DNA of 64,000 nt, taken from positions 1-64,000 of the forward strand of contig RQOG01000072.1 of NCBI GenBank assembly GCA_003854985.1. The letters are read 5' to 3'. The translations under genes and the position numbers were made by a program. The DNA comes from Calditrichota bacterium. Its GTDB lineage: Bacteria > Calditrichota > Calditrichia > Calditrichales > Calditrichaceae. Positions 23,630 to 33,193 of this stretch are shown piece by piece (within the stretch, counting starts at the first letter, position 1; each line of letters begins with the position of its first letter). The notes below the pieces were generated by a model. It was not told where the DNA came from and ran no database searches. It saw nothing but the letters and a program-made list of their open reading frames with translations.

Positions 23630-24610
23630 CTAATCCTTAATACACCTCACGGAAAGTGCGTCTGATTTCGAATAATGGTTGCCGTAAATATCCGATGTAT
23701 TATAATGTAAACCTATGTTCCAAAGCTCTGTGGTATCCAATTCATATTCCGTTGTCGACCAGATTCCCGTAAACAGGCGCAATGCATCAAAAACGCCGTT
23801 TGCATTCCTGATGCCAGCCGGCAAAGCGTCAAATCCTACTGAATATGTCGCTCCTGTGTTAGGATCTTCCCAGTGAACCGTCCCCATTTCCTTCAGCGGA
23901 TTTACGCCTACTTTTGAATCCAAAGCTGCAACTACCAGAATGTTCAGTTCCTCGTAACTTGGAATATGCCAGCCTTCGGGACAGATATTCCGGCTGTCCA
24001 GCACCGCATGCCCGGTATATAATCTACCGTAGATATTAACATTTTCTTCATCGCCATAATAAGACCATTGATAGGTTGGCGAAGTCTGACTTGTAATATC
24101 CAGATCGGCAGGATTGGTTGTTCCGATGGCATCCCCGTTACGATAATGAGTAACGCTTAAATTTTCTGCCATCCAGTATTGGTCGCCGATCTTTACAACT
24201 TTATAAACATTGCCGTCCGTGTCGGTCACCGTGTTGGTATCCTCGGTTACGGATATCTGCCGTGTGGCGGTATGCGTGAGGTTTCCCGAATCTTTTACTT
24301 CGAGCCGGACGGTATAATAACCCTGAGCATTAAACTTATAAGTTATTTGCTTCACTGAAGAATACTCCGTATCCCATGTATCATCGGATTCCCAATCCCA
24401 GCGCACCGATAAAGAAGACAGCTCATCTTCCGTATCGCTGCAGCCGGAGGCGTCAAATTCAAAAAGCGTTGTCGTACTGCCGGAATCCGGGGTAATCGTA
24501 AAAGAGGCTACAGGCGCCGTATTTCCGTTATCGCTGTTTGTACCGCTGTCGCTGCAGTGAATACAAAACAAACACAGGGTAAACAGGATACTAAATGTTA
24601 ACTTTGTCAT
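23630..24610 (-). CDS. Lipoprotein with PKD and FISUMP domains
   Basis: The start is placed at ATG 24610, with AAGGAG 7 nt before it; an in-frame Met nine codons upstream lacks a site. The signal peptide MTKLTFSILFTLCLFCIHC ends in a lipobox Cys. Residues about 30-120 form a PKD-type Ig fold (APVASFTITPDSGSTTTLFE, SVRWDWESDDTWDTEYS, YYTVRLEVKDSG). Residues about 130-326 are a Fibrobacter-succinogenes major paralogous domain: DTDGNVYKVVKIGDQYWMAE, YGRLYTGHAVLD, CPEGWHIPSYEELN, GTVHWEDPNTGATYSVGFDA, and a final SVRCIKD. Such proteins are cell-surface proteins of unknown function. Confidence 0.85.
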   Translation of the reverse strand: MTKLTFSILFTLCLFCIHCSDSGTNSDNGNTAPVASFTITPDSGSTTTLFEFDASGCSDTEDELSSLSVRWDWESDDTWDTEYSSVKQITYKFNAQGYYTVRLEVKDSGNLTHTATRQISVTEDTNTVTDTDGNVYKVVKIGDQYWMAENLSVTHYRNGDAIGTTNPADLDITSQTSPTYQWSYYGDEENVNIYGRLYTGHAVLDSRNICPEGWHIPSYEELNILVVAALDSKVGVNPLKEMGTVHWEDPNTGATYSVGFDALPAGIRNANGVFDALRLFTGIWSTTEYELDTTELWNIGLHYNTSDIYGNHYSKSDALSVRCIKD

Positions 24611-24959
24611 TAATAATCTCCTTAAAAAACTGTACATAAGCCATGCGCTTTATTCATCTAACCCGCGCGATGTATTCATTATCGAAATAAAAAACCGAAT
24701 CCTTAAAACCGTTGGACTAAATGCTTCACCTATTTATCCTAAAAGGCCATAAATAAACTGGTTTATATACTTAATTCTTTGTGCATAGGAAAAAATGAAA
24801 AAAGTCAGGTCTTTTGTGCCGTTAAACAAATCCGTAATTATTCAAAGAATTTTTGCATTCAATAAAATACTTTCAGATTTTTAATAAACTTTTATTGAAT
24901 AAAAGAGTACATTACCTGTAAAACAATTTCCATGTAAAACTATGAGGGTATTTTAATAA
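24611..24959. other. Divergent intergenic region
   Basis: AT-rich region between the divergent FISUMP lipoprotein and TerB-DnaJ genes. It should hold promoters for both. The only structured element I see is the inverted repeat at 24857-24900. Confidence 0.45.
24857..24900. promoter_or_regulatory. 11-bp perfect inverted repeat upstream of the TerB-DnaJ gene
   Basis: ATTCAATAAAA at 24857-24867 and its exact complement TTTTATTGAAT at 24890-24900, 22 nt apart, 60 nt before the ATG at 24960. It may be an operator for a dimeric regulator or an RNA hairpin in the leader. AT-rich composition makes chance more likely than usual. Confidence 0.35.
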
Positions 24960-25796
24960 ATGGGTTTTTGGGGAAAAGCCATCGGCATAGGATTCGGATT
25001 TATGGTCGGCGGGCCATTAGGCGCGATTATCGGCGGATTATTAGGGCATTCATTTGATGTAAGCGCGGATGAATTTACCGGAAAACGATTATTTAACGCC
25101 TGTCCCGGCTGCGGCAGTCAGGCACAGCCAACGGCTGATGGCAAGTGTCCTGACTGCGGTTATAATTATGGATATGCCCGCCCGCAGCAGGCTTATGACC
25201 GGCAGTTTTTGTTTTATGTCAGCCTTACCTCCCTGGCGGCAAAAATGGCCAAGGCTGACGGTGTTGTTACCGAAGATGAAGTCAGGGCATTTGATCGCTT
25301 TGTTGTTCAGGAATTGCGCGTACCAGTCTCCGAGCGAAAAGTAATAGCCGGCTTGTTCAATAAAGCAAAAAATTCACCCGACAGCGCCGTGGATATTGCC
25401 CGCCAGTTCAGGCAATTGATAGGATTTCAACCCGAAGTTTTGCAGACCATGATCCAACTGCTTTTCAGAATATCCATGGCCGACGGTAAATTTCATCCGG
25501 CGGAAGACCGGTTTATCCGGCAGGTTGCAAACGCTTTTGGCATGTCTTCGGCGCAGTATGACCAGATTAAAGCCCTGTTTGTAAAATCAAATGATAAAGC
25601 CTACCAGATTCTCGGCATCAGTTCAGACGCTTCGGATGCGGAGATAAAGTCGGCTTATAAAAAACTGGTCATGGAATACCATCCGGATCGTTTGATGGCC
25701 AAAGGCGTGCCTGAGGACTTTATAAAGATCGCTAATGAAAAAATGGCCGCCATCAACAGCGCTTATGATCAAATACAAAAAGAACGGGGATTTTAA
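24960..25796 (+). CDS. DjlA-like TerB and J-domain protein with zinc ribbon
   Basis: A 278-residue protein. Residues 1-30 are a glycine-rich membrane segment (GFGFMVGGPLGAIIGGLLGH), followed by a zinc ribbon (CPGCGSQ...CPDCGYN, about residues 47-66), a TerB/DjlA-type helical domain (SLAAKMAKADGVVTEDEVRA, FRISMADGKFHPAEDRFIRQ; about 85-205) and a C-terminal J domain with HPD (DKAYQILGISSDASDAEIK, MEYHPDRLMAKGVPEDF). DjlA-type proteins are membrane-anchored DnaK cochaperones. The zinc ribbon after the membrane segment is a variation. It is the first of two plus-strand genes; a DUF1232 gene follows 75 nt later. Confidence 0.88.
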   Translation: MGFWGKAIGIGFGFMVGGPLGAIIGGLLGHSFDVSADEFTGKRLFNACPGCGSQAQPTADGKCPDCGYNYGYARPQQAYDRQFLFYVSLTSLAAKMAKADGVVTEDEVRAFDRFVVQELRVPVSERKVIAGLFNKAKNSPDSAVDIARQFRQLIGFQPEVLQTMIQLLFRISMADGKFHPAEDRFIRQVANAFGMSSAQYDQIKALFVKSNDKAYQILGISSDASDAEIKSAYKKLVMEYHPDRLMAKGVPEDFIKIANEKMAAINSAYDQIQKERGF

Positions 25797-25871
25797 CTGG
25801 AAATTGTACCAAACCTTTTATATAATGGAACTGTAATATGATCCTTTAGAAATTTAAGAGGAGAAATAATA

Positions 25872-26327
25872 ATGGAAGAGCTGCCGGAACAAAAACATTT
25901 AGATTTTTACAAAAAAATACGCAAGCAAATTACCGATTATGTCGAAAGGAAAAACTTTAAATACGCCGATGTGCTTTTATTAGCACCCGATTTTTTTCAC
26001 CTGCTTATAAAATTATCCTTAGACAAACGTGTATCTGGCGATAAAAAGCTAAAACTTCTGGGTTGTATCGCTTATTATATTAGTCCCATCGATGTAATTC
26101 CTGAAGTTATCTTCGGTCCTCTGGGTTACATGGATGATATTGCCCTGGCCGCTTATGTGCGCAATGATTTTATAAATCACGGCGATTCGGATATCCTTTA
26201 TGAACACTGGGCGGGTAAAGGCGATATTCTCGCTTCTGTTCAGAATGTTTTAACCGTTGCCGATAAATATCTGGGGGAAGGATTGTGGCAGCAACTTAAG
26301 CGTATTTACCGCAGGTGGACAAAATAA
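25872..26327 (+). CDS. DUF1232 (YkvA-type) membrane protein
   Basis: A 151-residue protein with the DUF1232 core: DKKLKLLGCIAYYISPIDVI, PEVIFGPLGYMDDIALAAYV, i.e. the Y-x-x-x-P-x-D-x-x-P-D/E motif followed by GYxDD. Family members are small membrane-associated proteins of unknown function. A ribosome-binding site (AAGAGGAG) lies just before the ATG. It converges with carB, the ends only 15 nt apart. Confidence 0.85.
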   Translation: MEELPEQKHLDFYKKIRKQITDYVERKNFKYADVLLLAPDFFHLLIKLSLDKRVSGDKKLKLLGCIAYYISPIDVIPEVIFGPLGYMDDIALAAYVRNDFINHGDSDILYEHWAGKGDILASVQNVLTVADKYLGEGLWQQLKRIYRRWTK

Positions 26328-26342
26328 AAGCGCGTCACAAGA

Positions 26343-29300
26343 CTAATGATACTCATCCCAGTGCAGGGCATGCAGATCGTCAGCCGTTTTGCGGGAAAGC
26401 GCTTCCACCATGCGCATGGCTAACTGACGGTTGGTAATCAGCATAACATTAAAATCCACAGTAGCCCGCCGTATAAGATAACCATTAGTCAGCTCATCTT
26501 TCTGATAGTTTTTGGGAATATTTATGACCAGGTCAATTTTACCCCCGCGGATATAATCGATAACATTGGGCTTCTTTTCTTCCAGCGGCCAGTGCAGCAT
26601 TTTAACGTTAACTTTGTTTTGTTTTAAAAATCTGGCTGTACCTTCCGTAGCATAAAAATTCATGCCCATTTCCGAAAGCACCCGGATTGGTTCCAGCAAT
26701 TCGGCTTTGGATTCAATGGCGCCTGTGGAAAGCAGAATATTTTTAAAGGGAAACCGGTAACCCACCGCAATCAATGATTTCAAATACGCTTCATCAAAAT
26801 CATCCCCGATACAGGCGACTTCGCCGGTAGAAGCCATTTCCACACCGAGGATAGGATCAGCGCCGGCTAACCGTGTGAAAGAAAACTGTGGCGCTTTAAC
26901 GCCTACATAGTTGATTTCGAATAAAGAACGGGCTGGTTTCTCTACGTTTTCTCCCATAATTACCCGCGTTGCCAGATCAATAAAATTTATTTTTAGAATC
27001 TTGGAAACAAAGGGGAAGCTGCGTGACGCCCGCAGGTTGCATTCGATCACCTTAACTTCATTTTTCTTGGCAATAAACTGGATGTTAAACGGGCCGTTTA
27101 TATTCAAAGACCCGGCTATTTTAGTTGTGATCTGCCTGATTCGGCGAATCGTTTCAAAATATATCCGCTGCGGGGGAAAGACCAAAGTGGCATCGCCGGA
27201 ATGCACTCCGGCATTTTCAACATGTTCAGAGATTGCATAAGCAATTAATTCTCCGTTACGGGCCACCGCATCCATTTCAATTTCTTTGGCATTATCCATA
27301 AACTTGCTGATCACCGTCGGATGTTCGGGAGAAATATTAACCGCTTTTTCCAGATATTTCTGAAGTTCTTCGTCATTGGAAGCAACCGCCATCGCGGCGC
27401 CGCTTAACACATAGGATGGCCTGACAAGAACAGGATAGCCCACTTCATTAGCAAATGCCAGGGCTTCTTTATAGGATTTTAACTCTTTCCATACCGGCTG
27501 ATCCACGCCGATACTATCTAAGAGAGAAGAAAACTTATGGCGGTTTTCGGCGGTATCAATGCTCTTTGCAGAGGTGCCTAAAACAGGGATACCGGCTTTA
27601 TCCAGTTTCACAACCAGGTTATTGGGTATCTGGCCGCCCATGGAAATCACTACGCCAATAGGTTTTAATTTGGCAAATATTTCAATCACCGATTCCAGGT
27701 TAATCTCGTCAAATATCAGGATATCCGACTGATCATAATCCGTGCTTACGGTCTCCGGATTATAATTCAGCATAATCGTTTTATAACCTAATTTCTGCAA
27801 CGACTGGGCCGTGCTTGCACAACACCAGTCAAATTCAACCGAACTGCCGATGCGGTAGGCTCCGGAACCAAGCACCAGAACGGTTTTTTGATCCGGAGGT
27901 TGAATATCGTCTTCAATGCCATTATAAGTCAGATAAAGATAATTGGTCTGGGCCGGGTATTCCGCCGCCATCGTATCGATTTGCCGGATTACAGGCAGGA
28001 TATTGGCGGCAGCGCGCCATTTTCTTACTTTTAACTCATCGGCACCGCAAAGGATAGCGATCTGTTTATCCGAAAAGCCGGCATTTTTAGCTGTCTGTAA
28101 AATAGATACGGCAGGTTTTCGATCTTTGAATAAAGTCAGTTTACCGGAAATTTCCACTACTTTCTGAATCTTATGCAAAAACCATTTATCGATATACGTT
28201 AATTCATGAATTTCATCTATCGTAAATCCCTGCTCAAAAGCCTGAACAATTGCAAATATGCGTTCCTCTGTGGGTTCTTTAAGTTCTATGGTAATATCAT
28301 TAAACCTGAAATTTGAATTTCCGGTGAGACCGTTAGCGCCAATTTCCAGCATACGCAGTCCCTTTTGAAGAGCTTCTTCAAAATGGCGGCCAATGGCCAT
28401 AATTTCGCCAACCGATTTCATTCCGGAACCAATCTTGCGCGAAACAAGACGGAACTTCTTCAAATCCCAGCGGGGAATTTTTACCACTACATAATCAAGC
28501 GCCGGTTCAAAGAAAGCGGATGTTGTTTTAGTAATGCTGTTTTTTAATTCCGGCAAAGTGAAGCCGAGCGCTAATTTTGCCGCCACAAACGCCAGCGGAT
28601 ATCCTGTTGCTTTTGAGGCCAGAGCCGAACTTCTTGATAAACGGGCATTTACTTCAATAACCCTGTAATCTTCCGATACCGGATCGAGCGCATATTGAAT
28701 ATTACATTCGCCAATAATTCCCAAATGACGGATCACCCGGATAGCAATTTCCCGCAACATATGATATTCACGATTTGTCAGGGTCTGGCTCGGAGCCACC
28801 ACAATACTTTCACCGGTATGAATGCCCATCGGATCAAAATTTTCCATATTACAAACTGTAATACAATTATCAGCCCGGTCACGTACCACTTCATATTCAA
28901 TTTCTTTCCAACCGGATAGATATTCCTCAACCAAAATCTGGGGCGCCAGCGCCAGGGCCTGCTCTGCCCTGGATTTTAGTTCCTGCATGTTCCTGCATAC
29001 GCCGGAGCCGAGACCGCCAAGCGCATAAGCCACCCGCACCATAACAGGAAAACCGATATTTTTACCGGCTTTAACCGCCTGCTCAACGGATACGGCGATG
29101 GCACTGCGGGCTGTTTTAACATTTATTTCATTTAACCGATGAACAAAGAATTCCCTGTCTTCGGTATCGATAATAGCCTTAATCGGCGTGCCTAAAATAT
29201 CGATATTATATTTTTTAAGGATGCCTTTTTTATATAATTCCAGACCAGTATTAAGAGCCGTCTGGCCGCCAAAGCTTAACAGGATACCCTGCGGTTTTTC

Positions 29301-29534
29301 TTTCTGAATTATTTTTTCGATGAATTCAACGGTAACCGGTAAAAAATAGACTCTGTCGGCCAGGTCATTTGATGTCTGGATAGTGGCAATATTCGGATTA
29401 ACCAGAATGATAAAAACGCCTTCTTCTTTCAGCGCTTTAATCGCCTGACTGCCGGAGTAATCAAACTCTCCCGCTTCGCCTATTTTTAAGGCGGCGCTTC
29501 CTAAAACTAAAACGCGCTGATATTTTGGATTCAT
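26343..29534 (-). CDS. carB: Carbamoyl-phosphate synthase large subunit
   Basis: A 1063-residue protein of normal length for CarB. It contains two ATP-grasp halves: the first with LGSAALKIGEAGEFDYSGSQ, LLSFGGQTALNTGLEL, ECNIQYALDPVSEDYRVIEV; the second with VLGSGAYRIGSSVEFDWCCA, NYNPETVSTDYDQSDI, GPFNIQFIAKKNEVKVIECN. The C-terminal MGS-like regulatory domain (MGMNFYATEGTARFLKQNKV) ends the protein. It uses ammonia from CarA, bicarbonate and two ATP for pyrimidine and arginine synthesis. Its ATG overlaps the carA stop by 4 nt. Confidence 0.97.
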   Translation of the reverse strand: MNPKYQRVLVLGSAALKIGEAGEFDYSGSQAIKALKEEGVFIILVNPNIATIQTSNDLADRVYFLPVTVEFIEKIIQKEKPQGILLSFGGQTALNTGLELYKKGILKKYNIDILGTPIKAIIDTEDREFFVHRLNEINVKTARSAIAVSVEQAVKAGKNIGFPVMVRVAYALGGLGSGVCRNMQELKSRAEQALALAPQILVEEYLSGWKEIEYEVVRDRADNCITVCNMENFDPMGIHTGESIVVAPSQTLTNREYHMLREIAIRVIRHLGIIGECNIQYALDPVSEDYRVIEVNARLSRSSALASKATGYPLAFVAAKLALGFTLPELKNSITKTTSAFFEPALDYVVVKIPRWDLKKFRLVSRKIGSGMKSVGEIMAIGRHFEEALQKGLRMLEIGANGLTGNSNFRFNDITIELKEPTEERIFAIVQAFEQGFTIDEIHELTYIDKWFLHKIQKVVEISGKLTLFKDRKPAVSILQTAKNAGFSDKQIAILCGADELKVRKWRAAANILPVIRQIDTMAAEYPAQTNYLYLTYNGIEDDIQPPDQKTVLVLGSGAYRIGSSVEFDWCCASTAQSLQKLGYKTIMLNYNPETVSTDYDQSDILIFDEINLESVIEIFAKLKPIGVVISMGGQIPNNLVVKLDKAGIPVLGTSAKSIDTAENRHKFSSLLDSIGVDQPVWKELKSYKEALAFANEVGYPVLVRPSYVLSGAAMAVASNDEELQKYLEKAVNISPEHPTVISKFMDNAKEIEMDAVARNGELIAYAISEHVENAGVHSGDATLVFPPQRIYFETIRRIRQITTKIAGSLNINGPFNIQFIAKKNEVKVIECNLRASRSFPFVSKILKINFIDLATRVIMGENVEKPARSLFEINYVGVKAPQFSFTRLAGADPILGVEMASTGEVACIGDDFDEAYLKSLIAVGYRFPFKNILLSTGAIESKAELLEPIRVLSEMGMNFYATEGTARFLKQNKVNVKMLHWPLEEKKPNVIDYIRGGKIDLVINIPKNYQKDELTNGYLIRRATVDFNVMLITNRQLAMRMVEALSRKTADDLHALHWDEYH

Positions 29535-30598
29535 TTAATAATCTCGATAAACTGATCAAATAAAAACGTTGTATCTACCGGACCCGGAGCCGCTTCCGGA
29601 TGAAACTGCGTACTAAAAAATCTTCCGGATTTATGAATCAAACCTTCGGAAGTCTGATCATTGAGATTCAGAAAAAGGTTTGACCAATCATCGGGCAAGG
29701 TATTTGTTTCTACCATATAGCCATGATTTTGTGTCGTTATATAGCAATGGTTGGTCTGGGAATGAATTACAGGCTGGTTCTGACTCCTATGACCGTATTT
29801 CATTTTTGCAGTATCTGCATCTATGGCCAGAGACATTATCTGATGACCCAGACAAATACCAAAAGTAGGAATGCCTTTATTAAGCGCTATACGGGTATTT
29901 TCTATGGTCGCGATGCACATTTTAGGATCACCCGGACCACTCGATATTAAAACGCCGTCAAAGGATTCATCGCCAAAAGGATAATCCCACGGCACGCGCA
30001 AAATTTCAAGTTCACGGTTCAATAAACTGTGTAAAATACTGTGTTTACAACCGCAGTCTACCAAAACCACCTTTTTCCCGCTGCCTTTATAATGCACAGG
30101 ATCTTTAATACTCACTTCAGCGACGAGATTGGTTTCATTCGGGTTGAAAAAATCAATATCCTTATCATTGATAACCACTTTACCAAGCATCGTCCCTTTT
30201 TCACGTAATTTTTTCGTAAGCGCCCGGGTATCAATACCACTAATCGCCGGAACATGTTGATTATAAAGCCATTGCGCCAGTCCGCTTTCCGAATTCCAGT
30301 GACTGTATGCGGAGGAATAATCGGCAACAATTAATCCTAAAATTCTTGCTTTATCCGATTCATAATTAATCGAGCAGTTCTTATTGTTGTCCAGTTCCGG
30401 CATGCCATAATTGCCGATAAGCGGATAGGTTAAAGTTAAAATTTGACCCTGATAAGAAGGATCGGTGAGGGATTCCGGGTATCCTACCATTCCCGTACTA
30501 AAAACAACTTCACCGGCAACAGACTTTGGATATCCGAAGGAAACGCCATAAAAAATACTTCCATCTTCGAGGATGAGCTTTGCAGATTTAGCCTCTAT
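29531..30598 (-). CDS. carA: Carbamoyl-phosphate synthase small subunit, ATA at the start position
   Basis: The family-typical N-terminus is read from codon ATA at 30596-30598: EAKSAKLILEDGSIFYGVSF, then GEVVFSTGMVGYPESLTDPS. A perfect AGGAGG lies 5 nt before the ATA, where ATG would be expected; the next ATG is at 30490, inside the conserved domain, and would lose about 36 residues. The class I amidotransferase domain is intact (FGICLGHQIMSLAI with the catalytic Cys, and THFHPEA-like TQFHPEAAPGP). The stop overlaps the carB start by 4 nt. The start may be a rare AUA initiation, a CTG/other upstream start (frame is open to about 30650), or a G-to-A change. Confidence 0.92.
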   Translation of the reverse strand: MEAKSAKLILEDGSIFYGVSFGYPKSVAGEVVFSTGMVGYPESLTDPSYQGQILTLTYPLIGNYGMPELDNNKNCSINYESDKARILGLIVADYSSAYSHWNSESGLAQWLYNQHVPAISGIDTRALTKKLREKGTMLGKVVINDKDIDFFNPNETNLVAEVSIKDPVHYKGSGKKVVLVDCGCKHSILHSLLNRELEILRVPWDYPFGDESFDGVLISSGPGDPKMCIATIENTRIALNKGIPTFGICLGHQIMSLAIDADTAKMKYGHRSQNQPVIHSQTNHCYITTQNHGYMVETNTLPDDWSNLFLNLNDQTSEGLIHKSGRFFSTQFHPEAAPGPVDTTFLFDQFIEIIK

Positions 30599-30609
30599 TT
30601 TTTCCTCCT
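30596..30609 (-). promoter_or_regulatory. Ribosome-binding site of carA preceding a non-canonical ATA codon
   Basis: On the minus strand AGGAGG (30609-30604), five A, then ATA (30598-30596). Spacing and the conserved protein N-terminus fix the start here even though the codon is not ATG. Confidence 0.6.
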
Positions 30610-30750
30610 GAATACACTCGGTTTCCCCTTCATTCTTGCCGGGCAGATATTATAAAATAAATGCCTTTTTTGCAAATATTTAAAGGTATATTTTTGATAA
30701 ATTTTGAAAGAATATTCACAACACAATCATTGATCTGCTCTATGGTATGA

Positions 30751-31314
30751 TTACAGTTTCCGGCTGCGATATAACTCAGGTTTTATTGCCTGGCACGCCT
30801 CTTCCTCCTGCAAAGATAAATTCAGGAACCGGTTAATTCGTTTAATTTCAGCTAAGGCATTATTAAGCAGGTCATGATATGATACGGTTATATATTGCAG
30901 AAATTTCTGCTCATTCATCCACAGAAATACTTTATTCAGATGCGTATTAAAACTATGCTTCAGGTTTTCATCACTCATTTTCCCGGTATTATTTTTAAGC
31001 ATGCGGTTCTGTGACAGAATAATTTCATCCGGATTCCGAAGCATAAAAATTACTTTAACAGGCAGACCCGCAGGAATATAAGGTAAGGCATAAGAGATAA
31101 TTTTTATGGCTTTACCTTTTTCTGATTTCAGCCAGGCATTCTCCTTATCCAGACTCTTTACGCGGTTATCTTCAAAGTAACCAGCCGGATTGAATTCGTC
31201 CTCCGTGCGCAATCCATCGTTGACGACATCAATACCGCCAGCCTTCAGGATTTGCATCATCAATGACGTTCCGGATCGCGGTAATCCGGATACAATAATC
31301 AGTTCATTAATCAT
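30751..31314 (-). CDS. Sulfotransferase-family protein
   Basis: A 187-residue P-loop protein. The PAPS-binding loop is visible in ELIIVSGLPRSGTSLMMQIL, with VKVIFMLRNPDEIILSQNRM as the second (3'-phosphate binding) motif containing the R-x-P-x-x-x-x-x-S pattern. It is shorter than typical sulfotransferases (about 250-300 residues) but starts and ends like small bacterial members. The substrate is unknown. It stands alone between carA and rlmB. Confidence 0.75.
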   Translation of the reverse strand: MINELIIVSGLPRSGTSLMMQILKAGGIDVVNDGLRTEDEFNPAGYFEDNRVKSLDKENAWLKSEKGKAIKIISYALPYIPAGLPVKVIFMLRNPDEIILSQNRMLKNNTGKMSDENLKHSFNTHLNKVFLWMNEQKFLQYITVSYHDLLNNALAEIKRINRFLNLSLQEEEACQAIKPELYRSRKL

Positions 31315-31371
31315 ATCGAATTTCTTTTATTGTTTGTTTTCAATATATAAAAAACCGGGATAAAATAAAAA

Positions 31372-31394
31372 AGCGCCTTCAATTTGAAAGCGCT
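31372..31394 (-). terminator. Intrinsic terminator
   Basis: Minus strand: stem AGCGCTTTCAA/TTGAAGGCGCT (one G-T wobble) followed by TTTTTATTTTA. It lies downstream of the crcB-DUF190-rlmB genes and upstream of the sulfotransferase. The rest of 31315-31675 is AT-rich with no gene seen. Confidence 0.75.
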
Positions 31395-31675
31395 CTTCTT
31401 TGGGAGGGATTGGGATTCCAAGACTATTATAATTCTTTTGAAATCACATTCAAATTTTATAACGATTAACTTCTAAGAAGAGTTCCGCAAATTTTAAAAT
31501 TTATTTTAATTATCTTTAAGTTCCGGATATTTAATAAAACTTAAAATAAGTTTATTTATTAACGACTTAAATGTTTAAAGAAATAGATATTTCTGTATTT
31601 TTATACAATCTTACCATAAAAAAGTATGTGTCTGCTCTATTTTTGAAATACGGTTATAGAATAAAAACATAACAA

Positions 31676-32449
31676 TTAAGAATTATCCGTATTTTTCCCG
31701 GATATTCTTTGTCTTAATACCTCATAGAGTACGATTCCAGCCGCGACCGAAGCGTTTAATGAATTTACTTTGCCCTTCTGAGGAATAACCGCCCGGTGTG
31801 TGCAATATGGCCATAAGTTTTTACGCACACCTTCTCCTTCACTGCCAATTATAACTGCAACACCTTTCAGAAAATTCATTTCATATAACTGTTGTCCTCT
31901 ATTGGGTAAAGTCGCAATCGTGGATATTCCGTTCATCTGGAATTTTTCCAATAAACCGGGCAGATTACCGGTCATCATTAATCTTAAATAAAAAACAGCC
32001 CCGGCAGATGTCTTGACAACCGTTGCATTAATCGGGGCGCTTCCTTTTACGGGCATAATAATTAAATCCACACCGCAGGCTTCCGCAGAACGTAGGATGG
32101 CGCCGAGATTGTGCGGATCCTGTATTTGATCCAATACCAATATAAAAGGCGCAGGGATGTATTGCAGCGTTTTGTCTATCTCTTTTTCATCGATTATAGA
32201 AACCGGTTCCAATCTGGCCGCTACACCCTGATGGACAACAGAACCTGTCCATTTCTGGAGCTCATTTTTTTCTTTTCGGTTAAGTTTTATCTGGTGAGTT
32301 TTACAAAGATTTTCAATTGTTTTAACGGCAGAGCCCTGACTGTCTTTTCCCAGCCATACTTCAAATATTTTATGCCCTGATCTTATGGCTTCGATAACCG
32401 GCTGTCGGCCATATATGTATAATTTCTCTTTTTTATCCGCTTCCGTCAT
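31676..32449 (-). CDS. rlmB: 23S rRNA (guanosine-2'-O-)-methyltransferase RlmB-like
   Basis: A 257-residue SpoU-family SAM-dependent methyltransferase. The N-terminal substrate-binding domain (EKLYIYGRQPVIEAIRSG) is followed by the knotted SPOUT domain with motif 1 LDQIQDPHNLGAILRSAEAC, motif 2 VIIGSEGEGVRKNLWPYC and motif 3 VNSLNASVAAGIVLYEVLRQ. RlmB modifies G2251 in E. coli 23S rRNA; whether the target is the same here is not shown. It follows the DUF190 gene by 3 nt. Confidence 0.92.
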   Translation of the reverse strand: MTEADKKEKLYIYGRQPVIEAIRSGHKIFEVWLGKDSQGSAVKTIENLCKTHQIKLNRKEKNELQKWTGSVVHQGVAARLEPVSIIDEKEIDKTLQYIPAPFILVLDQIQDPHNLGAILRSAEACGVDLIIMPVKGSAPINATVVKTSAGAVFYLRLMMTGNLPGLLEKFQMNGISTIATLPNRGQQLYEMNFLKGVAVIIGSEGEGVRKNLWPYCTHRAVIPQKGKVNSLNASVAAGIVLYEVLRQRISGKNTDNS

Positions 32450-32452
32450 ATA

Positions 32453-32797
32453 CTACTTTTTATAACGCACAATTTGAACTTGTTCAACCGTCATTAATAC
32501 ACCTTTACCGCATTCATCTAAAATTTCTTCAAATTTTTCTATGGCTTTTTCTATTTTTGCCTGTTGATCAACTATCTCAATTAAAACCGGAAGTTTATCA
32601 GATAAACGTAAAATACTGGACTTATGAATCATCCTGGAGGCTATACCAAATCCTTCAATACCTCTAAAAATCGTGCAGCCGGCCAGCTCCATTTCTTTGG
32701 CTTTATTAATAATCGCCTCATACAGGAGAACTCCTCTGTGACGATCTTTTTCCCCTAAATATATTCGCAGTAAAGCTCCGGGACCTTTTAATTCCAT
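32453..32797 (-). CDS. DUF190 protein
   Basis: A 114-residue protein with the DUF190 pattern: GALLRIYLGEKDRHRGVLLY, AGCTIFRGIEGFGIASRMIH, LPVLIEIVDQQAKIEKAIEK. The family has a PII-like ferredoxin fold and is very often encoded next to CrcB fluoride channels, as here (18-nt gap). It may regulate the channel. All conserved glycine and aromatic positions are present. Confidence 0.9.
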   Translation of the reverse strand: MELKGPGALLRIYLGEKDRHRGVLLYEAIINKAKEMELAGCTIFRGIEGFGIASRMIHKSSILRLSDKLPVLIEIVDQQAKIEKAIEKFEEILDECGKGVLMTVEQVQIVRYKK

Positions 32798-32815
32798 CTG
32801 TTATCCTTTCCGGAA

Positions 32816-33193
32816 TTATCCCATAATCCTTGCCGTTACCATTCCAAACCATACGGCAATGATGCTGATGATAACATTCAAAAGAATGTAAAACAACGCC
32901 TTCATATACAATTGATCCTGTATCAGGTTTACAGCTTCATAGGAAAACGTAGAAAATGTGGTAAATGCGCCTAAAATTCCAATCGCTACAAAATTTCGCA
33001 GCGCAGGTGATAAAGTTAAACGGGTCATTTCAAAAACAAGGAAAAATCCAAGTATAAAACTTCCCGCAACATTTACAACCAGAGTACCCCAAGGCAACGA
33101 GGTGCCGGCCAAACGGTAAATCCAGCCCGTAAACAAATAACGTAAAACCGCTCCTATAAATCCGCCAATTCCGATAGCAAATATATTTATCAT
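32816..33193 (-). CDS. crcB: Fluoride channel CrcB/Fluc
   Basis: A 125-residue protein with four transmembrane helices and the family signatures GIGGFIGAVLRYLF, GTLVVNVAGSFILGF and GILGAFTTFSTFSYE (the phenylalanine and threonine residues that line the pore). Fluc channels act as dual-topology dimers for fluoride export. The sequence upstream does not show a recognisable fluoride riboswitch. Confidence 0.95.
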   Translation of the reverse strand: MINIFAIGIGGFIGAVLRYLFTGWIYRLAGTSLPWGTLVVNVAGSFILGFFLVFEMTRLTLSPALRNFVAIGILGAFTTFSTFSYEAVNLIQDQLYMKALFYILLNVIISIIAVWFGMVTARIMG

